From Pontibacter indicus (GTDB taxonomy: Bacteria > Bacteroidota > Bacteroidia > Cytophagales > Hymenobacteraceae): a DNA stretch of 64,000 nt. A model generated the notes under the pieces. The model had not been told where the DNA came from. It searched no databases and saw nothing but the letters and a program-made list of their open reading frames with translations. The position numbers and the translations under genes are program-made. The stretch lies in the NCBI RefSeq assembly GCF_900156345.1, contig NZ_FTPP01000001.1, positions 930,001-994,000 on the forward strand, read 5' to 3'. Below, in pieces: positions 16,835 to 26,765 of this stretch (its first letter is position 1; each line of letters opens with the position of its first letter).

Positions 16835-19800
16835 TTAGGAGGTGATTTCCATTCTGATCTCATCCACCACCTGTAGCAGCACCTGCCCAAGCTTATGTAC
16901 CCCTTCGCGCACTTCAGGCAGGTTGGTTTCCTGTTTTGCATTTGACTCCACAAAGCGCACCACTTCTTTCAGAGACTCGATCTTCATGGTGTCGATCGTG
17001 GACTTTACCTTGTGTGCCAGCGCACCCACCATTTTCCAGTCTTCCAACTCCTGGGACTTTTGCATCTCATGCACAGTAACAGGTATGGTGTCTGCAAAAA
17101 GCTGGCGGGCCCGGTTCATGAACGCCTCATTGTTATGCGACATCTTCTGAATGATCTCCATGCTGTATAGCGGTGCTGTCTGTATTTTCATTTCCTCTAA
17201 AGGCTGTACCAGATCAGTGTCCTTAGTCTCCGGTTCATTCAGCTTGGCAGGCACCAGGCTGGCTATTTTGGAAAACAGCACTTCTGCTTCAAAAGGCTTC
17301 GACAGGTAATCGTTCATTCCTACGCTCAGGTATTTCTCGGCATCACCCTTCAGCGCATTAGCGGTTAGTGCGATGATCGGAACGCTTGCCTTTCGCGGGT
17401 CGCTCATGGCCCTGATTTGCATGGTGGCGTCTATACCACTGAGCTCTGGCATCTGGATGTCCATCAGCACGATATCGTAGTCGGATTGTCTAACCATCTC
17501 CACAGCTTCAAGGCCATTGTAGGCTACGTCTAATCTAAAGCCCCATTCCTCCATAATCGACTGCGCGAGGAAAACGTTTACCTCATTGTCCTCTGCCAGC
17601 AACACCTTCACGGCTCCTAAACTGCTGTAGTCGATTTCAGCGGCTTCCACGTTTGGCAGCTGCTCGACCTCACTCTTCGGATAGGTAATCATGAAGCGGA
17701 AAATACTGCCTCCTGCCGGGTTGTCCTCCACCCAAATTTCACCGCCCTGACGCTCTACCAGATTTTTGCAGATGCTGAGCCCCAAGCCGGTGCCCCCATA
17801 CTTTCGGGTGATACTGGAATAGGCTTGCGTGAAGCCTTCAAAAATCAGGTCCTTTTTAACAGCTGGCACGCCTATACCTGTGTCCACGATCGAAAACTCG
17901 ATGGTGATGGTAGAAGTTGTTTCTTCCAGGGTCGTGGCATGCAGGGTAACGCTTCCTTCCTCTGTAAACTTAATGGCATTGTTGAGGAGGTTGAGCAGAA
18001 TCTGGTTCAAACGGTATGGATCGCCCTGCAGCAGCATGGGCGGCAGCTCGAGTGTGCCGAGCCGAAGGGCAATCTCTTTTTCTTCCGCCTTGTATTTCAA
18101 GGCCTGGTAAGCAGCCTGCACCGTGTCTTCAATCCGGAAAGGTATAAACTCGAGTTCCAGTTTGCCGGCCTCTATCTTGGCCACGTCCAGAATATCGTTG
18201 ATGACCACCAGCAGGTTGTCAGCTGACTGATTGATGATTTTCAGATAATTAAGCTGGGTTTCATCCAATTGGGTTTTGTGCAGCAGGCCACTCATACCTA
18301 GAATACCGTTGAGCGGTGTCCGGATCTCGTGGCTCATGTTGGCCAGGAAGTTCTCTTTCACACGGGCCGATTCTTCAGCAGCTTCCTTGGCACTCTTCAG
18401 TTCACGCTCGGTCTGGATGCGATCGGTCACATCCTGAGCGAAACCAATCACATAAGGCTCTTCACCATCTTCGGTCACCTTGTAGTTTTGGTAACTGAGG
18501 AAGCGCTCCTCCTTGTCTTTTCGCATCACACTCATCACACCTTTTACCACTGTCTGGTCCTCGAACTGATTCAGGTATTCCGGGAAGTTCTGGCGATGCA
18601 TTAACGGGAAGAAATGCTTCATCTCCTTGCCAATGATCTCCTCTTCCTTGTAGCCCAGCATTTCAACCAGGTAAGGGTTGACGGACAGAATGACGCCTTG
18701 CAAATTGTGCGTGCACATGTAGGCCTGGCTGTATTTGATCAGGTCGCGGTACTTTTTCTCGCTCTTCCTTAGGGCTTCCTCTGCCAGACGACGCTCCGTG
18801 ATATCGCGCGATGAGGACTGAAACTTGATCACCTGACCCTCACTGTCTGTGATGGCCTTGATGCTGGTTTCCACCCAGATAAAGTCACCGTCGCGGTGGG
18901 TGAGGCGATGCTGCACCGTGATGTTGCTCTTTTGTTTCATCGCAACCAACTGGCCCATGGACTGAACTTTTTGCAAATCCTCATGGTGCACAATAGTGGT
19001 GGCCGAGACACCGATCAGTTCGGAAGGCTCATAGCCTAGCATTTCTTCAATGGCATTCGACACGTAGAGGTAGTTGCCATCTGCGTCGTACAGACAAACC
19101 AGATCGCGTGAGTTCTCTGAAAGTAGCCTGTGCAGTTCCTCGCTCTCCTCCAGTCTCTTATTCGCGTTGTACTGCTCGGTGATGTTGGCAGAGATACCAA
19201 GCACATGCACCTCCCCATCTTTTGTGATGAGGGGCTTTTTAATGGTATTAAACCATTCCACGCGGCCATCCGGCAGCGTAAAATTTTCCTGCAAGCGCAA
19301 TTCCTGGCCTGTTTCGATCACCAGCTGGTCTATACGGTTAAAATGCTGCAGTTCTTGGTCTACACTGTGCAGATCGCGGTTATTTTGCTCAATTATATCT
19401 TCAGGCGTAAGTCCAAACAAAGCAGCAAACTCCTGGTTCGCCAGCTTGAAATTGCCTTCTCCATCCTTTACATAGATCAGCGAAGGGCTGGTGTTGAGTA
19501 CCAGTCGAATGAAGTCATTTTTCTCTTTTACCTCAAGAGCAGCCATGCGCTCTTCTGTTACATCGCGAACAATGGTGAGAACCTGCTCGTCATTGTACTT
19601 CACAATACGCCCTTCGTAGTAGCGATCGTTTAGCTCGTAATCGATTGACTGCATCTGGCCAGTTGCCAGCACAACCTGTATAAGGTCAAAGGCTTTCTGA
19701 CTCAGGGAGGCCGGGAGCATGTCGAAAAGCGTTTTGCCAATCACTTCTGAAGGCTGAACCTGATTGTCCTGCACGTGCTCGTTATGCATTTCCAGGTATA

Positions 19801-20797
19801 CACCATGCTTATCAATGATGAACATCTGATCCGGTATGGCATCCAGAATAGCCCTTATTTTGGCCTCGCTGTTTCGAATCTCCTGCTGTGCGTTATGCAG
19901 GTCGGTGATATTGAGCCCATGCCCGATAACGAGTCTCACTTCGCCCTGCTCGTCCAACACCGGATTTAGTTTACGGATGTGGTAACTTGCATTGCCCTGC
20001 TTGTCCACCAGCTTTTCCTCAAATGACACCTGGCGGCGCTCATCCATCACTTTGTGCAAGTGCTTGCCCCGGTTCTCGATGCGGTGAAGCGGCACGTTCC
20101 GGTAGGCGCAGTACTCTTCGTTAGTTTTATTGATGATCCATTCACGCAAATGCGGATCGGAAACAGCGGCAGGGTTCACGAAAATATAGCGCAGCTTATT
20201 GTCGTACACGGCCACGTCCGAGGGCAGGTTGTTCAGGATGGCCTCGTAGAATTCCTTCTGCTCGGCGAGCTCCCGGTTTTTATGTCGCAGCTTGGTAACG
20301 TCCTCGGCCGAACCGATGATCTGACTTACTTTGCCATCGGCATTGCGTCTGAAAACAGCTTCTCTGCAAAACAGGATTCTGGTTGAACCGTCGCTGGCCC
20401 GTACACTATAAGTAATTTTGCGCACCTCGCCATCCTGTGCATTCAGCATACCAGAAGAATGCTGCAGCAGAAGGGGCTTGTCAGCATCCAGCACCACCGA
20501 CATAAAGAAATGCCCGTTCATCGAATCCAATTCCTGCTGCGAGTAGCCAAGGATTGATTTAATGCAATTGTTCAGGTAGATACTTTTGTCCTGATCCAGG
20601 TCGTAGATGTAGACGATGCTGGGCACCATGTGCATGACGTCTTGCACCAGCTCTGCCGATGTTTCAGACTGGTTTTTACGGAGCTCCTCTAGTTCGCAGG
20701 CAAGTGTTATGGCTTTTTGTTCGGCTTCTTGCCGTGCCTCCCTTTCTTTTTCGAGCTCCCTTTGCATTTCCTGCAGCTCGTACGAAGATTCCATCAT
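16835..20797 (-). CDS. Hybrid sensor histidine kinase with six PAS domains, REC and HPt
   Basis: About 1320 residues from ATG 20797. A coiled coil (MQRELEKEREARQEAEQK region) is followed by six PAS/PAC units, several with PAC endings such as GSAEDVTKLR and GISANITEQY. Then come HisKA with NMSHEIRTPLNG, the HATPase with NAIKFTEEG, DTGIGVP and GGTGLGLS, a receiver domain with VLLAEDNEVN and LMDIQMPELSG, and a C-terminal HPt with ALAHKVKSTID. No transmembrane helix, so a soluble phosphorelay sensor. The phosphate could pass His to Asp to His and on to a separate regulator. The frame extends 24 codons further upstream, but the MMESSYELQ start fits the coiled coil better. Confidence 0.9.
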   Translation of the reverse strand: MMESSYELQEMQRELEKEREARQEAEQKAITLACELEELRKNQSETSAELVQDVMHMVPSIVYIYDLDQDKSIYLNNCIKSILGYSQQELDSMNGHFFMSVVLDADKPLLLQHSSGMLNAQDGEVRKITYSVRASDGSTRILFCREAVFRRNADGKVSQIIGSAEDVTKLRHKNRELAEQKEFYEAILNNLPSDVAVYDNKLRYIFVNPAAVSDPHLREWIINKTNEEYCAYRNVPLHRIENRGKHLHKVMDERRQVSFEEKLVDKQGNASYHIRKLNPVLDEQGEVRLVIGHGLNITDLHNAQQEIRNSEAKIRAILDAIPDQMFIIDKHGVYLEMHNEHVQDNQVQPSEVIGKTLFDMLPASLSQKAFDLIQVVLATGQMQSIDYELNDRYYEGRIVKYNDEQVLTIVRDVTEERMAALEVKEKNDFIRLVLNTSPSLIYVKDGEGNFKLANQEFAALFGLTPEDIIEQNNRDLHSVDQELQHFNRIDQLVIETGQELRLQENFTLPDGRVEWFNTIKKPLITKDGEVHVLGISANITEQYNANKRLEESEELHRLLSENSRDLVCLYDADGNYLYVSNAIEEMLGYEPSELIGVSATTIVHHEDLQKVQSMGQLVAMKQKSNITVQHRLTHRDGDFIWVETSIKAITDSEGQVIKFQSSSRDITERRLAEEALRKSEKKYRDLIKYSQAYMCTHNLQGVILSVNPYLVEMLGYKEEEIIGKEMKHFFPLMHRQNFPEYLNQFEDQTVVKGVMSVMRKDKEERFLSYQNYKVTEDGEEPYVIGFAQDVTDRIQTERELKSAKEAAEESARVKENFLANMSHEIRTPLNGILGMSGLLHKTQLDETQLNYLKIINQSADNLLVVINDILDVAKIEAGKLELEFIPFRIEDTVQAAYQALKYKAEEKEIALRLGTLELPPMLLQGDPYRLNQILLNLLNNAIKFTEEGSVTLHATTLEETTSTITIEFSIVDTGIGVPAVKKDLIFEGFTQAYSSITRKYGGTGLGLSICKNLVERQGGEIWVEDNPAGGSIFRFMITYPKSEVEQLPNVEAAEIDYSSLGAVKVLLAEDNEVNVFLAQSIMEEWGFRLDVAYNGLEAVEMVRQSDYDIVLMDIQMPELSGIDATMQIRAMSDPRKASVPIIALTANALKGDAEKYLSVGMNDYLSKPFEAEVLFSKIASLVPAKLNEPETKDTDLVQPLEEMKIQTAPLYSMEIIQKMSHNNEAFMNRARQLFADTIPVTVHEMQKSQELEDWKMVGALAHKVKSTIDTMKIESLKEVVRFVESNAKQETNLPEVREGVHKLGQVLLQVVDEIRMEITS

Positions 20798-21620
20798 GCA
20801 ATCACTAAAATCCGGATAAACAATGCGGCGGATTTTACCGCAAATTATCGCTTTTCCGTGATGTAACAATCGATGTACGAGGATAATTTAATGCAATACC
20901 GAAATATTTTATGTGACAGTTCTATAACACGTTCTTATAAGTCAATGCCAGTCCGTTAAAAAGGTATGCCAAAGTCCTAACATTAAACCGCTATTAAAAT
21001 AGTAACTTTCAGATATTACACCTGATGTTATAGTGTAATGTATAAGCTAGTGGTACGAGTGAGCCCTATAGAGAAGTACTACTTTAGCAACAGGGTTGAC
21101 TATCCCACCCATTAATTACCATTCAAATACAACATAACAACCCAATAACAGCACGACCTATGTCTGCTCGAGCTATTATCTGCTATATATAATTAAAATT
21201 AGAATGCACCTTCCTTTGCCGGAGTATCCCATATGTATATCCTATACCTTAAAACTGATTGCCTGCTTTTGATAGATTAAGTAAGCTGGTAATGGAAATC
21301 AGAGGTGAATAGTCCGACATGCAAATCAAAGTCATAACATTAGATGTTAGCAGCTATATAAATCCCAAAACTTGACACACCCAAGGTATAGTCTAGTTAG
21401 GAATCCAATACCTATCAGCTTTTGGATATCGAAGTAGACATCTTCCAATCGAGAGGTGTCATTGCTAGTCATCAGGGTTCGCGAATTGGAACCTGTTCTG
21501 CCCTAAAACTGCTTTCAGCTAAAAAAAATAGGGACTTAACAAGCAAATGACGACGATTACCGCTTGCAGCCGTACATTTAAATACGACCCCATGTAATTA
21601 CTGCAGCTATAAAATATCCA
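20798..21620. other. AT-rich intergenic region between two divergent kinases
   Basis: No gene is visible in these 820 bases. They hold an inverted repeat ATTACAC (21015-21021) / GTGTAAT (21033-21039), the palindrome TAACATTAGATGTTA (21335-21349), a further TAACATTA near 20978 and two AGGTATA-type motifs (near 21243 and 21383). TAACATT half-sites also occur upstream of the NtrC-type gene. The region must contain both divergent promoters; I could not place them with confidence. Confidence 0.5.
21335..21349. promoter_or_regulatory. Candidate regulator palindrome TAACAT-TAG-ATGTTA
   Basis: A perfect 6-bp inverted repeat with 3-nt spacer about 270 bp before the PAS kinase gene. Its half-site matches the arms of the palindrome at 24240-24260 in front of the NtrC-type regulator gene. 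Confidence 0.35.
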
Positions 21621-22718
21621 ATGGATATAAAGAAAGAATTAGAACTGTATCAGTTCGAAAAACTTAACCAGACGCTTTTTCTCAATCATCCGGATGCCAT
21701 CTATCTCCTGGATCTGGAAGGAAATTTTATGATGGTGAACGAAGAAGTATGCCGGATTTCTGGCTATGACCGGGAAACCCTGATTGGGCAAAGCTTTGAG
21801 CCACTAATTGAGGAAAGCATGAAGGCTTTTACGAAGGAGCGCTTTCTCGAAACTATGCAGGACAGGCCACAACGCTACGAAACTGCCATTGTCACCAAAA
21901 ACGGGGTCCGGTACCTCGACATCACCAACTTCCCGCTCAAAAACGAAAACCGCATCCTGGCCGTTTTCGGCATCGCCAAAGATATTACCGAAAAGAAACA
22001 GAAGGAGATTGAGCTCGAGCAATACGCCGCTCTGCTGCAGGTACACAACGACGAGCTGGAGATATTCCGGAAGATATTGGCCCACGACATGCGAAAACCA
22101 GTTGCCAATGCACTAGGTTTTGCCAGACTCCTGCAGGGCAGTCTTTCCGACCAGAAAGAACATGAAGTAAAGCGCTACCTGTTGCACACCGTCGAGTCTG
22201 TGGACGCGATGCTGCGCGACCTCAACGAACTGATCGCGCTGCAGTCGACGGGCAAAGAGAGCAAAGAGGAAATAGATGTGAACAAAACGCTCCGACGCAT
22301 CGTCAACTTTTTCAAGGAAGAGATCAGGCAATCGGGTGCGGTGGTAGAGCTAGAAATTCCGGAAAATACCCGGTTTCTAGCCATCAAAGCCTACTTCAAC
22401 AGCATCGTCCGTAACCTGATCTCCAACGCGCTGAAATACCGCAGCCCAAACCGACCGCCCCTCGTAAAGGTATACACTTTGCTGCGCGTTGAACAACTGA
22501 CGATTCAGGTATGGGACAATGGCATTGGAATGGACCTGCCGCGCATTGGCAAGGATTTGTTTCAGATGCACCGCCGTTTCGCGCCCAAAGTGGCAGAAGG
22601 CAATGGTCTGGGCCTTTACATCGTGAACCAGCAGGTCAGGCTGATGGGCGGGCAGATAAAAGTCGAAAGTGAAGTCGACAAGGGCTCTTTGTTTACCATC
22701 ATGCTTCCTGCCAATTAA
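21621..22718 (+). CDS. PAS-domain sensor histidine kinase
   Basis: 365 residues. A single PAS/PAC unit (about 15-130; NHPDAIYLLDLEGNF, ending GIAKDITEKK) and a short coiled coil lead to the phosphoacceptor motif AHDMRKPVANA, then NLISNALKYRS, DNGIGMD and GNGLGLYIV of the ATPase domain. No transmembrane segment. The H-box (HDMRKP) is of the HDxRxP type common in phytochrome-like and Bacteroidota kinases. It converges with the NtrC-type response regulator, a plausible partner. Confidence 0.9.
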   Translation: MDIKKELELYQFEKLNQTLFLNHPDAIYLLDLEGNFMMVNEEVCRISGYDRETLIGQSFEPLIEESMKAFTKERFLETMQDRPQRYETAIVTKNGVRYLDITNFPLKNENRILAVFGIAKDITEKKQKEIELEQYAALLQVHNDELEIFRKILAHDMRKPVANALGFARLLQGSLSDQKEHEVKRYLLHTVESVDAMLRDLNELIALQSTGKESKEEIDVNKTLRRIVNFFKEEIRQSGAVVELEIPENTRFLAIKAYFNSIVRNLISNALKYRSPNRPPLVKVYTLLRVEQLTIQVWDNGIGMDLPRIGKDLFQMHRRFAPKVAEGNGLGLYIVNQQVRLMGGQIKVESEVDKGSLFTIMLPAN

Positions 22719-22780
22719 ATCCGCCTATACCTGTGCTCATCTACGCTCCGCCAGGTTCGTTTATCCCTTAAAGCTATACC

Positions 22781-24139
22781 TTATTTAACCGTGAGTTCCT
22801 GACTCTGGATCATGCGGTAAATGGTCGATTTCCCGATATCAAGTTTATCGGCCACCAGCAGCACATTGTAGTCATACCTGTCCAGGAAGCGTTGGATAAT
22901 GGCAGTTGTGTATTCTTTTAAACTGCGCTCTTCGGCCAGGAAATCCTTTTCGGTGTGACTGGCGGAGAAATTGATGTCCTGCTCCCGTATCGTGTCATCA
23001 TCTGCCAGCACGGTTGCCAGTTCTACCAGGGCCTTCAGCTCACGCACGTTTCCTGGGAAGGCGTAGGAGAGGAGTTTCTGCTGCGCCTCAGACGACAGGT
23101 GTTTACGACCAAGCCCGTTTTCTTTGGAGAAGGCATCAATAAAGAACTTTGCCAGCACGAGAATGTCACTGCCTCTTTCGCGCAAAGGCGGTAGTTGGAT
23201 GGGCAGACCCAACAGGCGGTAGTACAAGTCTTCTCTGAACCGGCCTTTCTTTACTTCTTCCGCCAGGTTTTTGTGAGTAGCGACAATGATGCGCACATCC
23301 ACTGGCACGACGGTGTTGCCACCCACACGCGTAATCTCCTTTTCCTGCAGTACGCGTAGTAGTTTGGACTGCAAGCTAAGTTCCAGCTCACCAATCTCGT
23401 CCAGAAAAATGGTCCCTTTATTGGCTTCTTCGAACTTGCCCAGGCGGCGTGACACAGCTCCGGTAAAGGCCCCTTTTTCATGGCCAAACAGTTCACTTTC
23501 GATCAGTTCGCGGGGTATAGCAGCCACGTTTACAGCCACATAAGGAGCCTTTTTGCGTGTGCTGTTATAATGTATCGCCTTAGCTACCAGCTCTTTTCCG
23601 GTTCCTGTTTCGCCATGCACAGATACGGTGATGTTGGTCTTCGTCGCTTTATCCATCAGGTTAAACACCTTTTTGATGGCGTCGCTATTCCCGATGATTA
23701 CTTTCCCGAAGTCGTATTTCTGGCCGATCTCTTCCTTCAGGTGGTCGATCTCCTCGCGCAGCGACACATTTTCCCTGATCTTGTTGATCGTGTTCCAAAG
23801 CCTTTCAGGAGTATCCTCGTCTTTTACAATGTAGTCATAAGCGCCCAGTTTGAGCAGGTCCACCGCAGTGGCCACGTCTTCCTGTCCTGATATTACCACC
23901 ACCTGTACATCCGGGTTCTGTTCTTTGATGCGCTTGAGCACCTCCGAGCCGTTTTTGTCGGGCAACGAATAGTCGAGTGTCACCACATTGGGGCGCAGGT
24001 GCATGTTGGCAAGGCAGTCGCTGGCTGAGTGAAACTTACGGATCTCGTAGTCCGGGTTCAGCGAGAGGTGGTATTCGAGCAGTTCGCTATACCAGATGTC
24101 ATCATCCAGTATAAATATTTTAAAAGAACCGTTTGTCAT
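22781..24139 (-). CDS. Sigma-54-dependent response regulator (NtrC family)
   Basis: About 452 residues from ATG 24139: receiver domain (IFILDDD, phospho-Asp in [10 protein letters not shown], Lys in YIVKDED), AAA+ domain with [11 protein letters not shown], the sigma-54 contact loop GAFTGA, Walker [12 protein letters not shown], and the R-finger region, then a Fis-type helix-turn-helix ([17 protein letters not shown]). It should activate sigma-54 promoters after phosphorylation. The longer frame adds 25 unlikely residues. A perfect TAACATT/AATGTTA palindrome at 24240-24260 upstream could be its own binding site. Confidence 0.93.
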   Translation of the reverse strand: MTNGSFKIFILDDDIWYSELLEYHLSLNPDYEIRKFHSASDCLANMHLRPNVVTLDYSLPDKNGSEVLKRIKEQNPDVQVVVISGQEDVATAVDLLKLGAYDYIVKDEDTPERLWNTINKIRENVSLREEIDHLKEEIGQKYDFGKVIIGNSDAIKKVFNLMDKATKTNITVSVHGETGTGKELVAKAIHYNSTRKKAPYVAVNVAAIPRELIESELFGHEKGAFTGAVSRRLGKFEEANKGTIFLDEIGELELSLQSKLLRVLQEKEITRVGGNTVVPVDVRIIVATHKNLAEEVKKGRFREDLYYRLLGLPIQLPPLRERGSDILVLAKFFIDAFSKENGLGRKHLSSEAQQKLLSYAFPGNVRELKALVELATVLADDDTIREQDINFSASHTEKDFLAEERSLKEYTTAIIQRFLDRYDYNVLLVADKLDIGKSTIYRMIQSQELTVK

Positions 24140-24179
24140 CAGGAGGTCAGGTAAATGCAATTTGAGGTCAAATATAACT

Positions 24180-24260
24180 GAAATGTTATATCCTGATAAC
24201 AGTTTACGGCTCAATTTTGGTTTAACCGCATGGCTTAATTAACATTTCAAAAGAATGTTA
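24180..24260. promoter_or_regulatory. Operator-like inverted repeats upstream of the NtrC-type gene
   Basis: TGAAATGTTA (24180-24189) is the exact inverse of TAACATTTCA (24240-24249), and the latter begins a perfect palindrome TAACATT-TCAAAAG-AATGTTA (24240-24260). A third pair, GTTAT-ATCCTG-ATAAC, lies at 24187-24202. The arrangement just before the start codon suggests autoregulation; that is inference. Confidence 0.45.
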
Positions 24261-24296
24261 TAATATGACTCGGTTCAGTACTTTCTACTAAGTAAT

Positions 24297-24327
24297 TATA
24301 CCTGTTTTCTCTTATGTAACAGGTATA
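24297..24327. repeat. AGGTATA motif pair forming a 10-bp inverted repeat
   Basis: TATACCTGTT (24297-24306) and AACAGGTATA (24318-24327) are perfect inverted copies of the overrepresented motif with an 11-nt loop. Lying 22 bp beyond the DUF1206 stop, it may end that transcript, although no T-run follows. Confidence 0.6.
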
Positions 24328-24348
24328 GCTGCTTGTTTGCTGACCCTA

Positions 24349-25191
24349 TCACTTTGTATTGATCACCTCGCACTTGGCCCGGACAAACATGAAAACGCCG
24401 TAGCAGATGAGTCCCAAGGCTAATATGCCCAGCAGGAAAGAGCCATAGGAAGAACTCTCCACAAACTGAAAGGCTTGCGAACTACTACCTGCCTCACGGA
24501 AATTTGAGTTCAGCGCGGCACGCAGGAGCAGATAGCCAATGATCAGCCAAACGAAACCCCGGGCGATGTAACCAACCAGTCCGGCACGCACAAGCGAGGT
24601 CCGGAGTTCCGGCTTCAGCTGTTGTGACTGCACTTTGCTCATGTACTTGCCGGAATAGGCGCGGTAAAACTGGTATATCCCCATCACCATGGTGCCGATG
24701 GCCACTGCTCCGAGCAGCCATTGTCCAAATGGTTGGGACAGCAACTCACGGGCCAGCGTCTGCCGGGAATCGGAGCCGCTGCCACCGCCACCATTGCCGA
24801 GCAGCAACTGCGCCGCCGTAAAGGCGAGGGCCCCGTACACGGCTCCACTAAAAGCGTAACTGATGCGCTTTCCGATGCCCTTTGCATCGGTGCCTTTGTC
24901 TTCTGTGTCGCCGAAGGCCTGGATGAAGCGCCACAAGGTATAGCACAACATGCCAACCGTCACAATGGCCAGCAGCACTTTGCCATAAGGTTGCTCCAGG
25001 ATGAACTGAAAGACTCCTGTCTTACCGGCTTCTTCAGCTGTTTGTCCACCCAGTTCGAAGGCCGCCATAAAGGCGAGTGCCCCAACCAGGCAATAAACGA
25101 TTCCTTTTGCGATGAGGCCGACGCGGGCAAATCGCACGACCCATTCCGGTCGGGGAGAAGGTATACGGGAAGGTGAAATCGATATATCCAT
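24349..25191 (-). CDS. DUF1206 family membrane protein
   Basis: 280 residues with six helices arranged as three two-helix repeats, each beginning with a pattern like ARVGLIAKGIVYCLVGALA and ARAGLVGYIARGFVWLIIGY (second written in part elsewhere in the chain at about 190-210). This internal repetition is the hallmark of DUF1206. Function unknown. It is preceded by a proline/arginine-rich N-terminus and followed by a motif hairpin. It reads in the same direction as the neighbouring CoA-transferase gene, 59 bp away. Confidence 0.88.
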   Translation of the reverse strand: MDISISPSRIPSPRPEWVVRFARVGLIAKGIVYCLVGALAFMAAFELGGQTAEEAGKTGVFQFILEQPYGKVLLAIVTVGMLCYTLWRFIQAFGDTEDKGTDAKGIGKRISYAFSGAVYGALAFTAAQLLLGNGGGGSGSDSRQTLARELLSQPFGQWLLGAVAIGTMVMGIYQFYRAYSGKYMSKVQSQQLKPELRTSLVRAGLVGYIARGFVWLIIGYLLLRAALNSNFREAGSSSQAFQFVESSSYGSFLLGILALGLICYGVFMFVRAKCEVINTK

Positions 25192-25250
25192 ATGTTAAGT
25201 ATCTGACTTTCCCATACACGCAAACCCGAAGCGAAAGTTTAGTATCGTGG

Positions 25251-26540
25251 CTATAAGTTTTTGAAGCGCTTGTGCGCCTCTTCCTCCAACCGTTCCCGGT
25301 GGTCCGGGTGCGCGATTTCGATCAGTGCCTTAGCCCGCTGCCGCAGATTTTTACCGTACAGGTAAGCTACCCCGTACTCTGTCACCACATAGTGCACGTG
25401 CGCGCGCGTCGTCACGACACCAGCTCCTTGGTTAATGTAAGGTGTGATGCGCGAAATGCCCTTGTTCGTGACAGAAGGCAGCGCAATGATCGGTTTGCCT
25501 CCCTCTGATAGGGCAGCACCCCTGATAAAGTCCATCTGGCCGCCTATACCTGAAAACTGATAGGTACCGATGGAGTCTGACACCACCTGGCCGGTCAGGT
25601 CAATCTCAATGGCGCTGTTGATGGCAGTCACTTTCGGGTTGGAACGGATGACGGTCACATCGTTCACATAGTCGGAGCTGAGCATGGTGATCAGCGGGTT
25701 GTCGTCCACAAAATCATAGAGCTCCCGGTTGCCCACAATAAAGCCCGTTGCAATGCGGCCACGGTGCTTCTTCTTGAACTCGTTCGTAATAACGCCTTTC
25801 TGTACCAGGGGTAGTACCCCGTTGGAGAACATCTCGGTGTGGATGCCGAGTCCTTTGTGGTTGGTCAGGCTACGGAGTGTGGCGTCCGGTATACCCCCTA
25901 TGCCCATTTGCAGGGTGGCACCATCTTCCACCATTTCGGCGATGTAGCGCCCGATGGTTTCTTCAGTCTCGGTTATGCGCGGACCATAGTCTACTTCCGG
26001 AAGTGCCTCGTTTACCTCTACCAATGCATCGAAGCGGCGGATGTTGATCAGGGCATCGCCGTGGGTGCGGGGCATCTGGGGGTTTACCTGCGCGATGACG
26101 TGTTTGGCACTGATAACCGCCTGCCGGGCAATGTCCACCGATACACCAAGGGAGCAGAAGCCATGGCGGTCGGGCGGCGACACGTGCACAATGGCCACAT
26201 CAAGCGGCATGATGCCGGAGCGGAACAGGTTCGGGATCTCGCTCAGGAAAATAGGCACATAGTCGCCGCGGCCACTGTTGACGGCCTCTCGCACGTTAGC
26301 CGAAACAAAGAGGGAGTTGATGTAAAACGCATCACTACAACGTTCCTCGGCGCAGGGCATGTCCCCAAAAGTGGAAATACTCACCAGCTCCACATTTCGC
26401 AGTTCGTCGGCTCGCTCTGCCAGCTTGTGCACCAGGTACTGCGGTGTGGCGGCACTGCCATGCACAAACACACGATCACCTGATTTGATAACAGAAAGGG
26501 CTTCTTCAGCTGTAGTGTACTTCATTTGGGCTTGGTTCAT
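25251..26540 (-). CDS. Acetyl-CoA hydrolase/transferase family protein (CoA-transferase)
   Basis: 429 residues. VFVHGSAATPQYLV near the N-terminus, GIGGIPDATLRSL and GLGIHTEMFSNG in the middle and GIGGQMDFIRGA near 330 are typical of the 4-hydroxybutyrate CoA-transferase / acetyl-CoA hydrolase family; the active-site Glu is in the HTEMFS region. It exchanges CoA between acyl groups such as acetate, succinate or 4-hydroxybutyrate; the substrate cannot be told from sequence. It sits alone in its operon or with DUF1206 downstream. Confidence 0.9.
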   Translation of the reverse strand: MNQAQMKYTTAEEALSVIKSGDRVFVHGSAATPQYLVHKLAERADELRNVELVSISTFGDMPCAEERCSDAFYINSLFVSANVREAVNSGRGDYVPIFLSEIPNLFRSGIMPLDVAIVHVSPPDRHGFCSLGVSVDIARQAVISAKHVIAQVNPQMPRTHGDALINIRRFDALVEVNEALPEVDYGPRITETEETIGRYIAEMVEDGATLQMGIGGIPDATLRSLTNHKGLGIHTEMFSNGVLPLVQKGVITNEFKKKHRGRIATGFIVGNRELYDFVDDNPLITMLSSDYVNDVTVIRSNPKVTAINSAIEIDLTGQVVSDSIGTYQFSGIGGQMDFIRGAALSEGGKPIIALPSVTNKGISRITPYINQGAGVVTTRAHVHYVVTEYGVAYLYGKNLRQRAKALIEIAHPDHRERLEEEAHKRFKNL

Positions 26541-26736
26541 GGTTCTTCTTTTTAAGAGTGTAAGCTTAGGGCGTATCGCTTAACTTACGGTTAGCCAGAC
26601 ACTCGGTTTGAAATGCCTCCGAAATCGGGGCGCACTGTTTATTTATTCGCAAAAGAATATATAAATTTGAAAGCAAGCGATGATAATTGTCACCCTTAGA
26701 AATTAGCATGCGTAAGGAGGGAGGAAATAAGCCCTG

Positions 26737-26744
26737 TACCTTTG
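26737..26744 (+). promoter_or_regulatory. Candidate -7 element (TACCTTTG)
   Basis: An exact TAnnTTTG match 21 bp before ATG 26766. No clear TTTG at -33. Confidence 0.4.
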
Positions 26745-26765
26745 CCAGCCACACCAGCATCAACT

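Noticed and set aside
20798..21620. A small gene in the 820-bp AT-rich gap
   Set aside because: All frames are broken by stops at short intervals and none starts with a plausible protein.
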